NCBI GenBank assembly: GCA_050485745.1
Contig: JBJHBY010000081.1
Location: 1-13,648, forward strand
Reading direction: 5' to 3'
From: JBJHBY01 sp050485745
Lineage (GTDB): Bacteria > Pseudomonadota > Gammaproteobacteria > Pseudomonadales > CAMLJR01
DNA length: 13,648 nt
Positions within the stretch are counted from its first letter, which is position 1. Every line of letters starts with the position of its first letter. Shown piece by piece: positions 1 to 7,839 of the stretch. The translations under genes and the position numbers were made by a program. The notes below the pieces were generated by a model. The model did not search any database, had not been told where the DNA came from, and was given only the letters and a program-made list of their open reading frames with translations.

Positions 1-423
1 GGCCATGGCATGGTATTCGTCGAGGTCAATGCCCAGCTCACCGGCCACCTCGGCGTCGGTCGCCTCACGCCCGTGGCGGCGCGCAAAGCCCTGCAGCGCC
101 TCCTGGATGCGGCGACCGTTGCGATGCACCGAGCGTGGCGCCCAGTCTCCGCGGCGCATTTCATCGATCATCGCCCCGCGGATACGGATACCCGCGTAGG
201 TTTCAAAGCTGGCACCCTTGCTCGCGTCGTAACTGCGCGCGGCCTCAAGCAGGCCGATCAACCCCGATTGCACCAGATCGTCCAGTTGCACACTGGCCGG
301 CAGGCGACCGAGCAAGTGGTGGGCAATGCGCTTGACCAGGGGACCATGGCGTTCGACCAGTCGCGCCGGATCTTCCTGTGCCAGTTGCCCGCCGTACATA
401 TCGCGCCGACCCGCCGCCGTCAT
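1..423 (-). CDS. fliA: RNA polymerase sigma-28 factor FliA, 3' end cut by window edge
   Basis: This is the amino-terminal 141 codons of the flagellar sigma factor that drives late genes such as flagellin and chemotaxis genes. The reading frame is open to the window edge, so regions 3 and 4 lie outside. Translation begins MTAAGRRDMYGG. Sigma region 1.2/2 follows: LVKRIAHHLLGRLPA near residues 31-45, LDDLVQSGLIGLLEA near 50-64, GASFETYAGIRIRGAMIDEM near 72-91, then GDWAPRSVHRN, a very characteristic FliA stretch. The start ATG at 423-421 overlaps the flhG stop TGA (422-420) as ATGA, so the two are probably translationally coupled. The MTAA...MY beginning resembles Pseudomonas FliA from memory, which supports this start over the Met nine codons in (position 399). 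It is the last gene visible of the flhA-flhF-flhG-fliA unit. Confidence 0.95.
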   Translation of the reverse strand, partial: MTAAGRRDMYGGQLAQEDPARLVERHGPLVKRIAHHLLGRLPASVQLDDLVQSGLIGLLEAARSYDASKGASFETYAGIRIRGAMIDEMRRGDWAPRSVHRNGRRIQEALQGFARRHGREATDAEVAGELGIDLDEYHAMA

Positions 424-1241
424 CCAGCCGCCTGCCCCAGCAGGCGTTCGACAAAGAACTCCAGGTGACCGCGGGGAGCTGACGGCAGGGGCCAGTTGTC
501 CACGGATTCGGCCAGTTGCCGGAAGGCCTGGGCCGCGGCGCTGCGCGGTGCGTATTCCAGCACCGCCTGCTGGCGCCGCACGGCCTTGCGCACCGCTTCA
601 TCGAAAGGAATGGCGCCGACATACTGCAGTGCAACGTCCAGAAAACGGTCGGACACCTGGGACAGCTTGTTGAACAGACTGGGGCCCTCCTGGGGGTTGC
701 GCACCATGTTGGCGAGAACGCGAAAGCGAAACAGGTCATAGTCGCGATTCAGCAGCTTGATCAGGGCATAGGCGTCGGTGATCGAAGAGGGCTCGTCACA
801 GACCACCAGAAGCGTCTCCTGGGCAGCCCTCACGAAACTGACCACGGAATCGGAAATGCCCGCGGCGGTATCGATCACCAGCACGTCGATCTGGTTGCTG
901 ATCTCACTGAAGGCGTGGATCAGCCCGGCGTGCTCGCGGGGACCCAGGGCCGCCATGCGTTGCGCGCCCGAAGACGCGGGAATGATGCGAATCCCGGCGG
1001 GCCCGGAAACCATGACATCGAGCAGGTTGGCGCGGCCATCGAGTACATCCTCGATGTTCTTCGCCGGGCTCAGGCCAAGCAGGACATCGACATTGGCGAG
1101 GCCCAGGTCGGCGTCGAGCAGGGCCACTCGGCGCCCGCGGCGAGCCAGGCCGACACTGAGGTTGATGGCCACGTTGCTCTTGCCGACGCCACCCTTGCCA
1201 CCGGTGACCGCGATAACCTGTACCGGGTGATGACTGCCCAT
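420..1241 (-). CDS. flhG: Flagellar number regulator FlhG (FleN), MinD/ParA-type ATPase
   Basis: This cytoplasmic and membrane-associated ATPase limits flagella to the right number at the pole. In pseudomonads it does so by antagonising the master activator FleQ, and it works with FlhF. About 273 residues. The deviant Walker A motif is GGKGGVGKS at residues 14-22, the A' motif is LLDADLGLANVD near 41-52, and Walker B is VLVIDTAAG. Other family-typical stretches are VVSFVRAAQETLLVVCDEPSS and the carboxy-terminal PRGHLEFFVERLL. The ATG at 1241 is preferred because MGSHHPVQV matches the remembered start of Pseudomonas FleN and AGGAG lies 11 bases upstream. A GTG at 1271 would add ten residues but has no good ribosome site. 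No DQAxxLR motif is present before the Walker A motif with either start. The gene follows flhF by a short gap and overlaps fliA by 4 bases. Confidence 0.94.
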   Translation of the reverse strand: MGSHHPVQVIAVTGGKGGVGKSNVAINLSVGLARRGRRVALLDADLGLANVDVLLGLSPAKNIEDVLDGRANLLDVMVSGPAGIRIIPASSGAQRMAALGPREHAGLIHAFSEISNQIDVLVIDTAAGISDSVVSFVRAAQETLLVVCDEPSSITDAYALIKLLNRDYDLFRFRVLANMVRNPQEGPSLFNKLSQVSDRFLDVALQYVGAIPFDEAVRKAVRRQQAVLEYAPRSAAAQAFRQLAESVDNWPLPSAPRGHLEFFVERLLGQAAG

Positions 1242-1283
1242 ACCGGCGCTGACTCCTGCGTTGAAAACCACTACTGGCGACCG

Positions 1284-2471
1284 TCAGGCCGTCATCCGCG
1301 GGGCGGCGGCGACCTCGGCGTAGTCCCTGGCGAGAGTTTCCTCGTCGCAGTGTGCGTCCCGTGCTGCCGCGATGGCCGCGGCAATAAGATCGCGGGCATT
1401 GGCTACCGCCAGGTCGCCGGGAATGTTCTGACCATTCGCGGTGTAGGTCAAGGGCACCCCCGTACTGACCAGCAGACTGACAGGTTCGCCCAAACTCGCG
1501 GCCTCGTCCAGTTTGGTCAGGATGGCACCGCGCAGGTTGCCGGTCCTGAAGGTACGCTGCTCGGCCTGCAGCACCTGTGCCTGGCTGGTCGCCGCAAGCA
1601 CCTGCCAGACGCAGGCACGCTCGCCCAGGGCATCGATGGCCTGCAATTGCTCCACCTGGCGCGCGTCCTGGCGGCGCAGGCCGGGGGTATCGACCAGCAC
1701 CAGGCGATGATGACGCAGACGGTACACCAGCGCACCCAGACTTTCGCGCTCGCTGGCCGCGAGCAGTGGAACCTGCAGGATGCGGCTCAGTGTGCGCAAC
1801 TGCTCCTGCGCCCCGAGGCGGAAGCGATCGGTGGTGACCAGTGCCACGCCCTCGGGCCCGTGTTCCAGGACGTGGCGTGCGGCGAGTTTTGCCACGGTGC
1901 TGGTCTTGCCTGCACCGGCGGGGCCGACCAGGATATGCACACCACCCCGGGACACCGGGTCAGAGGTATCCACCGGCAGCAGCCGCGCGAGCTGTTGCAT
2001 CAGCTGCTGCCAGGCACGCTGGGGTGTTTCAGCTTCGGCATAATCGGCCAGCAGCAGACGGCAGATACGCGGTGACAGGCCCATGCGCTGCAGGCGACGC
2101 CACATCGCCGCCTGGCCGGGGCGCTCCCGGCGCAGCCGCGTCCACGACTCCGCCGAGAGACGCTGTTCGAGCAGATCACGCATGCCCTGCAGCTCCTGCT
2201 GCATCAGCTGCCACTGCGCACCACCGGCATCCTCCGACGGACCCTGCACAGCGACCGGGCCGGTACTCGCCGCCTTGACCTGGCCCACTGGCCAGTCCAG
2301 CGGATCAACGTCTTGCACCGCGCCGGCGGCGGGGCTGTCCACCGCCACCTCGAGTTCCACCCCCTGGGGGTGACGCCGGTGCGACAGGATAATGGCATCC
2401 GCGCCCATTTCTTCGCGCACCTGGCGCAGAGCCCGGCGCATATCCGGTGCCGTGAATCGTCGTGTCTGCAT
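1284..2471 (-). CDS. flhF: Flagellar placement GTPase FlhF (SRP family)
   Basis: FlhF is a signal-recognition-particle type GTPase that marks the cell pole for flagellar assembly. About 395 residues. It has a basic amino-terminal B domain with MRRALRQVREEMGADAIILS near residues 11-30, a variable linker to about 110, and an N domain before the G domain. GTPase motifs seen are P-loop GPAGAGKT (183-190), TTDRFRLGAQEQL (213-225), DTPG (261-264) and TKLDEA (319-324). The carboxy-terminal GQNIPGDL closing motif is also typical. The start ATG at 2471 was chosen because the protein then begins MQTRRFTAPDM, as in the family, and GGGGGGAG sits just upstream. A start at 2504 would overlap flhA and add eleven untypical residues. 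With the chosen start there are 25 bases between flhA and flhF. Confidence 0.94.
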   Translation of the reverse strand: MQTRRFTAPDMRRALRQVREEMGADAIILSHRRHPQGVELEVAVDSPAAGAVQDVDPLDWPVGQVKAASTGPVAVQGPSEDAGGAQWQLMQQELQGMRDLLEQRLSAESWTRLRRERPGQAAMWRRLQRMGLSPRICRLLLADYAEAETPQRAWQQLMQQLARLLPVDTSDPVSRGGVHILVGPAGAGKTSTVAKLAARHVLEHGPEGVALVTTDRFRLGAQEQLRTLSRILQVPLLAASERESLGALVYRLRHHRLVLVDTPGLRRQDARQVEQLQAIDALGERACVWQVLAATSQAQVLQAEQRTFRTGNLRGAILTKLDEAASLGEPVSLLVSTGVPLTYTANGQNIPGDLAVANARDLIAAAIAAARDAHCDEETLARDYAEVAAAPRMTA

Positions 2472-2496
2472 GCTCTCCCCCCCGGGGTCAGCCACT

Positions 2497-4614
2497 TCAG
2501 CCAATGCTGGCTTCGATGGTCACCTGCTTGTCATCGGGAATCTCGTTGTAGGACAGAACCTGGATTTCAGTGCTGATATACCGTGCAAAGCGCGCCAGCA
2601 GCGAGCGCAGTGGCGCCGCAACCAGTAGCACAGCGGGCTTGCCCGCCATTTCCTGTTGCTGGGCTGTATCGCGCACCGCGGTCTGCAGCCGCTCAGCCAG
2701 ACCGGGCTCCAGCACCATGTCTTCACCGCCGGACTGCTGCGCTGCCTTGAGCAGCATCTGCTCCATGGCTGGCGCCAGGGTCATGACCGGCAGATTCTGC
2801 TCACGACCAATGATGTTCTGCACAATGATCCGTGCCAGCGCTACCCGCACCGCAGCGACCTGGGATGCGGTGTCCTGGCTGCCCTTGCCGGCCTGTGCCG
2901 CCAGGGCCTCGGCGATGCTGCGCATATCCCGGATCGGCACCTGCTCCAGCAGCAGACTCTTCAGCACCTGCAACAGACCATTCAGGGTGATCGACCCGGG
3001 TACCAGTTCCTCGACCAGCTTCGGCGAATGCTTGCGCAACTGATCGAGCAGACTCTGCACTTCCTCGTAACCCAGCAACTCATGCATGTGTCGCAGCAGA
3101 ATCTGGTTGAGATGGGTCGCGACCACCGTGCTGGCATCAACCACCGTATAGCCCAGACTCTGGGCCTGGTCGCGATCGACCGGGTCGATCCACACCGCCT
3201 CCAGACCAAACGCAGGGTCCCGGGTGCGAATGCCCTCGATATCGCCGAACACCTGTCCCGGATTGATCGCCATGTCCCGGTCCGGGTGAATATCCCCCTC
3301 CCCCGCGGCAACGCCCATGATGCTGATACGGTAGGCGTTGGGCGCAAGGTCGAGGTTGTCGCGAATGTGGACCGAAGGAACCAGGAAACCGACCTCCTGG
3401 GAAAGCTTCTTGCGGATACCCTTGATGCGGGCCAGCAACTCGCCGCCCTGGGCCCGGTCGACCAGGGGAATCAGTCGATACCCCACTTCCAGCCCGATGG
3501 TATCGACCGGCTGGACATCATCCCAGCCCAGTTCCGGCAATTCCCGCGTCGGCTGCCGCGCGGATTCGGCCGCCTCCTCGGTTTCCCTCTGCTCGCGCTC
3601 GATCACACTGACACGCCCACGGCGGTGCAGCAGCCAGGCAACGCCGCCGGTCGCCGATGCCAGCAGCAGGAAGGCCACGTGGGGCATGCCCGGCACCAGG
3701 CCCATCGCACCGATGATGCAGGCGGTCACCACCAGGGCTCGAGGGGTAGCAAACATCTGCGAGAAAATCTGCTCCCCCATGTCGCGGGAGGTGCTGACCC
3801 GGGTTACCATGATTGCCGCCGAAGTGGACAGCAGCAGCGATGGAATCTGTGCCACCAGGCCATCGCCGATGGTCAACAGGGAGTAGATCTGCATGGCGCG
3901 GCCGAACTCGAGGTCGTGCTGCAGCATACCGATGGAAAGACCACCGATGATGTTGATGAACAGAATCAGGATGCCGGCGACCGCATCACCCCGAACAAAC
4001 TTGCTGGCCCCGTCCATGGAGCCGTAGAAGTCGGCCTCGGAGGAGACTTCCTCGCGCCGTTTCTTCGCCTCGTCCTGGTCGATGAGCCCGGCATTGAGGT
4101 CTGCGTCGATCGCCATCTGCTTGCCAGGCATGGCGTCCAGGGTGAAGCGCGCACTGACCTCGGAAATCCGTCCCGCACCCTTGGTCACTACCACGAAGTT
4201 GATGATAACCAGGATCAGGAATACCACCAGGCCCACGGCATAGTTGCCGCCGATCACAACTTCACCGAAAGACTGGATCACCTTGCCGGCGGCGTCCCCT
4301 CCCTCGTGGCCATTGAGCAATACCACCCGTGTCGAGGCAACGTTCAGTGCCAGACGCAGCAGGGTCGCCACCAGCAGGATCGTCGGAAACACCGCGAAGT
4401 CCAGTGGGCGCAGGGCATACACCGAGACCAGCAGGACCACGATGGCGAGGGAAATATTGAAGGAGAACAGCACATCCAGCAGGAACGGCGGCAGCGGCAG
4501 CGTCATCATGCCGAGCATGGTCAACAGCAGGATGGGAACGCCGAGGCTGCCCCTTGCCAGCCCACGCAGGCGCAGCAGATGGTTGCGGTTGAGACTGAGC
4601 GGTTTCAATGCCAT
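2497..4614 (-). CDS. flhA: Flagellar type III export-gate protein FlhA
   Basis: FlhA is the large membrane component of the flagellar export gate. It couples proton motive force to export, and its cytoplasmic ring docks chaperone-substrate complexes. 705 residues, near the normal family length. Hydrophobic segments fill about residues 25-145 and 210-340. Between them lies the conserved FHIPEP-family cytoplasmic loop, including GAGRISEVSARFTLDAMPGK (146-165) and a charged stretch ending SMDGASKFVRGD (199-210). The soluble domain begins near 350 after a charged linker. The ATG at 4614 has a poor ribosome site, but an in-frame stop lies a few codons upstream and the family begins shortly before this hydrophobic run, so no better start exists. 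A leader of about 74 bases with a sigma-54 type promoter precedes it. Confidence 0.96.
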   Translation of the reverse strand: MALKPLSLNRNHLLRLRGLARGSLGVPILLLTMLGMMTLPLPPFLLDVLFSFNISLAIVVLLVSVYALRPLDFAVFPTILLVATLLRLALNVASTRVVLLNGHEGGDAAGKVIQSFGEVVIGGNYAVGLVVFLILVIINFVVVTKGAGRISEVSARFTLDAMPGKQMAIDADLNAGLIDQDEAKKRREEVSSEADFYGSMDGASKFVRGDAVAGILILFINIIGGLSIGMLQHDLEFGRAMQIYSLLTIGDGLVAQIPSLLLSTSAAIMVTRVSTSRDMGEQIFSQMFATPRALVVTACIIGAMGLVPGMPHVAFLLLASATGGVAWLLHRRGRVSVIEREQRETEEAAESARQPTRELPELGWDDVQPVDTIGLEVGYRLIPLVDRAQGGELLARIKGIRKKLSQEVGFLVPSVHIRDNLDLAPNAYRISIMGVAAGEGDIHPDRDMAINPGQVFGDIEGIRTRDPAFGLEAVWIDPVDRDQAQSLGYTVVDASTVVATHLNQILLRHMHELLGYEEVQSLLDQLRKHSPKLVEELVPGSITLNGLLQVLKSLLLEQVPIRDMRSIAEALAAQAGKGSQDTASQVAAVRVALARIIVQNIIGREQNLPVMTLAPAMEQMLLKAAQQSGGEDMVLEPGLAERLQTAVRDTAQQQEMAGKPAVLLVAAPLRSLLARFARYISTEIQVLSYNEIPDDKQVTIEASIG

Positions 4615-4649
4615 GCCGGATGATCACTGTACTGCGGGATGCCCGGCGC

Positions 4650-4676
4650 GGCACCGGCATTCAAAAAACCGGCGCC
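4650..4676 (-). other. Hairpin in the flhA leader
   Basis: On the minus strand GGCGCCGG is followed by 11 bases beginning TTTTTT, then CCGGTGCC. The two arms pair over 8 positions with one G-U pair. It lies inside the predicted flhA 5' leader, between the proposed start point near 4688 and the ATG at 4614. The T-run is in the loop, so it does not look like an ordinary terminator. A structural or RNA-binding role is inference. Confidence 0.4.
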
Positions 4677-4698
4677 AACGCGTTGTTTGCAGCACTGC

Positions 4699-4714
4699 AG
4701 CAAGAATCGTTCCC
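4699..4714 (-). promoter_or_regulatory. Sigma-54 type promoter for flhA
   Basis: The minus strand reads GGGAACGATTCTTGCT. Against the RpoN consensus TGGCACG-N4-TTGCW it keeps GG, ACG, TTGC and the final T, with exact GG-N10-GC spacing. The predicted start is near 4688, giving a leader of about 74 bases. It lies in the gap between flhB and flhA and would drive flhA-flhF-flhG-fliA. Sigma-54 control of this unit through FleQ/FlrA-type activators is known in polar flagellates. Confidence 0.72.
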
Positions 4715-4725
4715 GAAGCTTCAGC

Positions 4726-5889
4726 TCAGCCGACACTGCGCTGACCGCTGGCGTCGAAGTGCAGTTCCGTGGGGACTGGCAGCTCCGCCAGCGGCTTCGG
4801 TGCCTTACCCTTGCCCGCGCGGGCATTCTTCAACTGGAACACGTAGGCCAGCACCTGGGCCACCGCCAGGTACAGGCCAGGCGGGATCTGCTGTTCCAGA
4901 TCGGTGGTGTAGTAAATGGCTCGCGCCAGTACCGGCGAGGACAGGATGGGGACCTCGTGGGCCGCGGCAATCTCGCGGATCTTCAGTGCGGTGTGATCCA
5001 CCCCCGAAGCGACCAGGGTGGGCGCTCCATCCATGCCGGAGCGATAGCGCAGGGCCACGGCAAAATGCTCGGGATTGGTAATCACCACGTCCGCCTCGGG
5101 TACAGCTTGCATCATGCGGCGGCGCGCCATTTCGCGCTGCAACTGGCGAATGCGCCCCTTGACTTCGGGCTTGCCCTCGGAATCCTTGTATTCGTCCTTG
5201 ACCTCCTGCCGGGTCATCTTCAGCTTCTTGTTGTGGTCATAGATCTGGTAGGGCACATCCACCAGGGCAATCAGAATCAGCCCTGCACTGACCGCCAGCA
5301 GCGACCACCCGGCCAGGCGCAGGGCATCGACCGTGGAGGACTGCACCGTGCCGCTGCCAAGGGCGAAAAGGTAGGGCTGGAGGGTGTACAGGACGAAAAT
5401 GGCGATGCTCGCCACCACGGCAAACTTGGCCAGAGCCTTGCCCAGCTCCATCAGGGCGTTCATGGAGAACATGCGCTTGAGGCCACTGAGGGGGTTGAGC
5501 CGACTGGCCTTGGGCGCAATGGCCTTGGCCGACAGCAACAGGCCGCCCAGACACACCGGGCCAACCAGACCCGCGATCAACAGTAGCAGGAATACCGGCA
5601 GGAAGGCCCAGCCCGCGGCCAGCACGCTGTCATGAAAATGACGCACCATGAAACCGGTATCGAATGCCGCTTCGCGAGGAACGTGGAAACTGAAATACAT
5701 CAGGCCCCACAAGGCATCGCTCAGGCGCGGACCGAAGACCATGAGCGAACCCAGGCCGGTGAGCAGGATGAACGTCGTGGTCAACTCGCGTGAACGGGCC
5801 GTACGCCCTTCCTCCCGTGCCTTCTGCAGACGGCGCGGGGTGGGCTCCTCTGTACGTTCTTGCCCGCTGTCGGATTCGGACTCGGCCAT
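4726..5889 (-). CDS. flhB: Flagellar export-gate protein FlhB, substrate-specificity switch
   Basis: FlhB is a membrane protein of the flagellar type III export gate. Its cytoplasmic domain cleaves itself and, with FliK, switches export from rod/hook to filament substrates. 387 residues, normal length. The amino terminus has the family motif EEPTPRRLQKAREEG (14-28) with SREL. Hydrophobic segments lie near 38-53, 93-118, 153-172 and 195-212. A linker KMTRQEVKDEYKDSEG (224-239) leads to the autocleavage site, here N272-P273-E274-H275 instead of the usual NPTH. A conserved FAVALRY follows. The carboxy end has an extension rich in Pro and Lys. The start ATG at 5889 has GCGGAG just upstream. The gene lies 89 bases after fliR, with a sigma-54 type promoter in the gap. 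Confidence 0.95.
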   Translation of the reverse strand: MAESESDSGQERTEEPTPRRLQKAREEGRTARSRELTTTFILLTGLGSLMVFGPRLSDALWGLMYFSFHVPREAAFDTGFMVRHFHDSVLAAGWAFLPVFLLLLIAGLVGPVCLGGLLLSAKAIAPKASRLNPLSGLKRMFSMNALMELGKALAKFAVVASIAIFVLYTLQPYLFALGSGTVQSSTVDALRLAGWSLLAVSAGLILIALVDVPYQIYDHNKKLKMTRQEVKDEYKDSEGKPEVKGRIRQLQREMARRRMMQAVPEADVVITNPEHFAVALRYRSGMDGAPTLVASGVDHTALKIREIAAAHEVPILSSPVLARAIYYTTDLEQQIPPGLYLAVAQVLAYVFQLKNARAGKGKAPKPLAELPVPTELHFDASGQRSVG

Positions 5890-5906
5890 GACGGCTCCGC
5901 TGCGCG

Positions 5907-5931
5907 AGGTGGCGCCAGAAAACCGGCACCT
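5907..5931 (-). other. Imperfect hairpin in the flhB leader
   Basis: On the minus strand AGGTG-CCGG, loop TTTT, CTGG, a 3-base bulge, then CACCT can fold as two stacked short stems (5 and 4 pairs, one of them G-U). It lies in the predicted 63-base leader of flhB. It shares the string GCCGGTTTT with the hairpin in the flhA leader. Function is unknown. Confidence 0.3.
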
Positions 5932-5962
5932 GCCCTCTCAAGGACATGACTCCCGCAGAGTA

Positions 5963-5978
5963 CGCAAGGAGCGTGCCG
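5963..5978 (-). promoter_or_regulatory. Sigma-54 type promoter for flhB
   Basis: The minus strand reads CGGCACGCTCCTTGCG. It matches the RpoN consensus TGGCACG-N4-TTGCW at every position except the first and last, with exact GG-N10-GC spacing. It starts immediately after the fliR stop codon and predicts a start near 5952, 63 bases ahead of the flhB ATG. Confidence 0.75.
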
Positions 5979-6752
5979 CTACATCCGCACCCAGTCGCGC
6001 ATGGCCACCAGCGCCTCGTGGGTGAGGCGCTCGAAATGCGGCAGCACCGCGCTCAGGTTGAACCAGACGATGATCAGGCCGAGAACCAGCATCATCGGAA
6101 AACCGATGGCAAAGATATTCAGCTGCGGCGACGCCCGGGTGATCACCCCCAGGGCGCCATTGACGATCAGCAGCGCCGCCATCGCCGGCAGGGCGATGAG
6201 CATGGCCGCGGCGTACATCCAGCTGCCAAGTCCAGGGAGGATGTAGAGCATGTTGCCGCTGATTGCGGCACCGACCGGCAGGCTGACAAAACTTTCCGCG
6301 AGAACCGCGATCATCACCAGATGGCCGTTCATCGCCACGAACAGCAGCGTCACCAGCATCAGGTGAAACTGGCTGAGCACGGTCACGGACACACCATTGG
6401 CGGGGTCCATCATCGAGGCGAAGCCCAGACCCATTTGCATCGCCATCATCTGCCCGGTCACCACGAAGATGTGAAACAGCACCTGCAGGAAAAAGGCCAG
6501 CGCAACACCAATCAGCATCTGCTCGATCGCCAGGGCCACGGCAGCGGCCGAAAGCAGCGCAACCTCCGGCGGCGGTGGCAACTGCGGTGCCAGCAGAGCC
6601 GTCACCACCAGCGCCATCACCAGGCGGATGCGCTGGGGTACCAATTGCGTTCCCACCACCGGCGCCATCATCAGGAAACCGCCGATACGCAGAAAGGGCC
6701 AGGCCAGGCTGGCCAGAAAGCCTTGAAGAAAGCCTGGATCGATGTCGATCAT
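5979..6752 (-). CDS. fliR: Flagellar export-gate protein FliR
   Basis: FliR is a membrane protein that packs with FliP and FliQ in the conical core of the flagellar export gate, the entry pore for exported subunits. 257 residues, the usual length for unfused FliR, so it is not a FliR-FlhB fusion. It is almost entirely hydrophobic. The beginning has family-typical RIGGFLMMAPVVGTQLVPQR (about 22-41). FHIFVVTGQMMAMQMGLGFA lies mid-protein, and SPQLNIFAIGFPMML near residues 208-222 is a strong FliR signature. The start ATG at 6752 lies 1 base after the fliQ stop, so it is probably translationally coupled. It ends with TAG directly before the flhB promoter and appears to close the fliL-fliR unit. 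Confidence 0.95.
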   Translation of the reverse strand: MIDIDPGFLQGFLASLAWPFLRIGGFLMMAPVVGTQLVPQRIRLVMALVVTALLAPQLPPPPEVALLSAAAVALAIEQMLIGVALAFFLQVLFHIFVVTGQMMAMQMGLGFASMMDPANGVSVTVLSQFHLMLVTLLFVAMNGHLVMIAVLAESFVSLPVGAAISGNMLYILPGLGSWMYAAAMLIALPAMAALLIVNGALGVITRASPQLNIFAIGFPMMLVLGLIIVWFNLSAVLPHFERLTHEALVAMRDWVRM

Positions 6753-6753
6753 C

Positions 6754-7023
6754 TCAGCCCAGCATGCCGCCGAGGGAGGACACCAGGCGATGGGTGAAAT
6801 CCATCAACTCCGCCAGCAGCCAGGGACCGGCAAGGATCAGCGCCGTGAGCGTGGTCAGCAGGCGCGGCAGAAAACTGAGGGTTTGCTCGTTGATCTGGGT
6901 GGCGGCCTGAAACATGGCGATGACCAGACCCACCAGCAGGCTGGGCACCACCAGCACGCTGACCATCAGGATAATCAGCCACAGGGCCTCACCGAACAGC
7001 CCCAGGGCCATGGTCGGAGTCAT
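6754..7023 (-). CDS. fliQ: Flagellar export-gate protein FliQ
   Basis: FliQ is a small membrane protein that surrounds the FliP/FliR core of the export gate in several copies. The chosen start gives 89 residues, the standard family length, with two hydrophobic hairpin segments: roughly LWLIILMVSVLVVPSLLVGLV (14-34) and LLTTLTALILAGPWLL (54-69). The loop between them contains the conserved FQAATQINEQTLSF. The ATG at 7023 is preferred over one at 7044 because AGGAGA lies directly upstream and MTPTMALGLFGEAL matches the family start. It follows fliP by 27 bases and precedes fliR by 1 base. Confidence 0.95.
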   Translation of the reverse strand: MTPTMALGLFGEALWLIILMVSVLVVPSLLVGLVIAMFQAATQINEQTLSFLPRLLTTLTALILAGPWLLAELMDFTHRLVSSLGGMLG

Positions 7024-7050
7024 TGCTCTCCTCCCCCTCGGCACATCGCG

Positions 7051-7839
7051 CTAGAACCCATAACTGGCCGCCAGGCTGCCGATCACCAGTCCCCAGCCGT
7101 CCACCAGCACGAACAACATGATCTTGAAGGGCAAGGAGATGATGATCGGCGACAGCATCATCATGCCCATCGCCATCAGCACGCTGGCTACAACAAGGTC
7201 GATGACCAGAAAGGGAATGAACAGAATAAAGCCGATCTGGAACGCGGTTTTCAGTTCACTGGTGAGGAACGCCGGCGCCAGCACAAAGAACGGCACCTCC
7301 TCCACCGAGGCCACCGGCTCCACGTTGCCGATACGCATGAACAGACTGAGGTCGGACTCCCGGGTTTGCGCCGCCATAAAGCTGTGCACCGGGCGCGAGG
7401 CGCGTTCCAGCGCCTCCATCGATGGAATGTCCTCGGCCAGATACGGTTGCAGCGCCTCGACATTGATGCGTTCGAACACCGGCGTCATGATGAAAATGGT
7501 GAGAAACAGCGCCAGACCGACCAGAATCTGGTTCGAGGGCGCGGTCTGCAGACCAATGGCCTGGCGCAGGATGGAGAAGACAATAATGATGCGGGTGAAG
7601 GCGGTCATCATCAGCAGGAACGACGGCAGCAGGGTCAGCGCCGTCATTACTGCCAGAATCTGGATGGTGACCGAGTAGTCCTGGCTGCCGTCCTCCGCGG
7701 TGCTCATGCGCACCGCGGGAATCCCCGGCAGCGCCTGCGCCACCGCGGACGCACCTTCCCCGGCAGCCTCCTGGGCCAGACCGGGAGCGGCTCCCAGCAG
7801 CGCGCCCAGCACCAGCAGCAGTGCCAGAACACTCCTCAT
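7051..7839 (-). CDS. fliP: Flagellar export-gate protein FliP
   Basis: FliP forms the pentameric core of the flagellar type III export gate in the inner membrane. 262 residues, near the usual length. It has a cleavable-looking signal peptide, with MRSVLALLLVLGALLGAAPG and probable processing near residues 22-23. Four hydrophobic segments follow. Family signatures are FLLMMTAFTRIIIVFSILRQ and QTAPSNQILVGLALFLTIFI in the first half, and PFLVIDLVVASVLMAMGMMM with LVDGWGLVIGSLA at the end. The start ATG overlaps the fliO stop by 4 bases (ATGA), a typical coupled arrangement. Confidence 0.96.
   Translation of the reverse strand: MRSVLALLLVLGALLGAAPGLAQEAAGEGASAVAQALPGIPAVRMSTAEDGSQDYSVTIQILAVMTALTLLPSFLLMMTAFTRIIIVFSILRQAIGLQTAPSNQILVGLALFLTIFIMTPVFERINVEALQPYLAEDIPSMEALERASRPVHSFMAAQTRESDLSLFMRIGNVEPVASVEEVPFFVLAPAFLTSELKTAFQIGFILFIPFLVIDLVVASVLMAMGMMMLSPIIISLPFKIMLFVLVDGWGLVIGSLAASYGF

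Noticed and set aside
516..2075. A 519-codon plus-strand open frame opposite flhG and flhF
   Set aside because: It is antisense to two clear GTPase/ATPase genes and spans their junction, with the same Gln/His-rich shadow composition and no recognisable domain.
2656..4623. A 655-codon plus-strand open frame opposite flhA
   Set aside because: It lies fully antisense to the conserved flhA gene, is very rich in Gln, His, Gly and Arg, and resembles no family. Long antisense frames are expected opposite high-GC genes with strong third-position bias.
4655..4670. Second GG-N10-GC string in the flhA leader
   Set aside because: It overlaps the hairpin and lacks the TGGCA and TTGC blocks; the site at 4699-4714 is far better.
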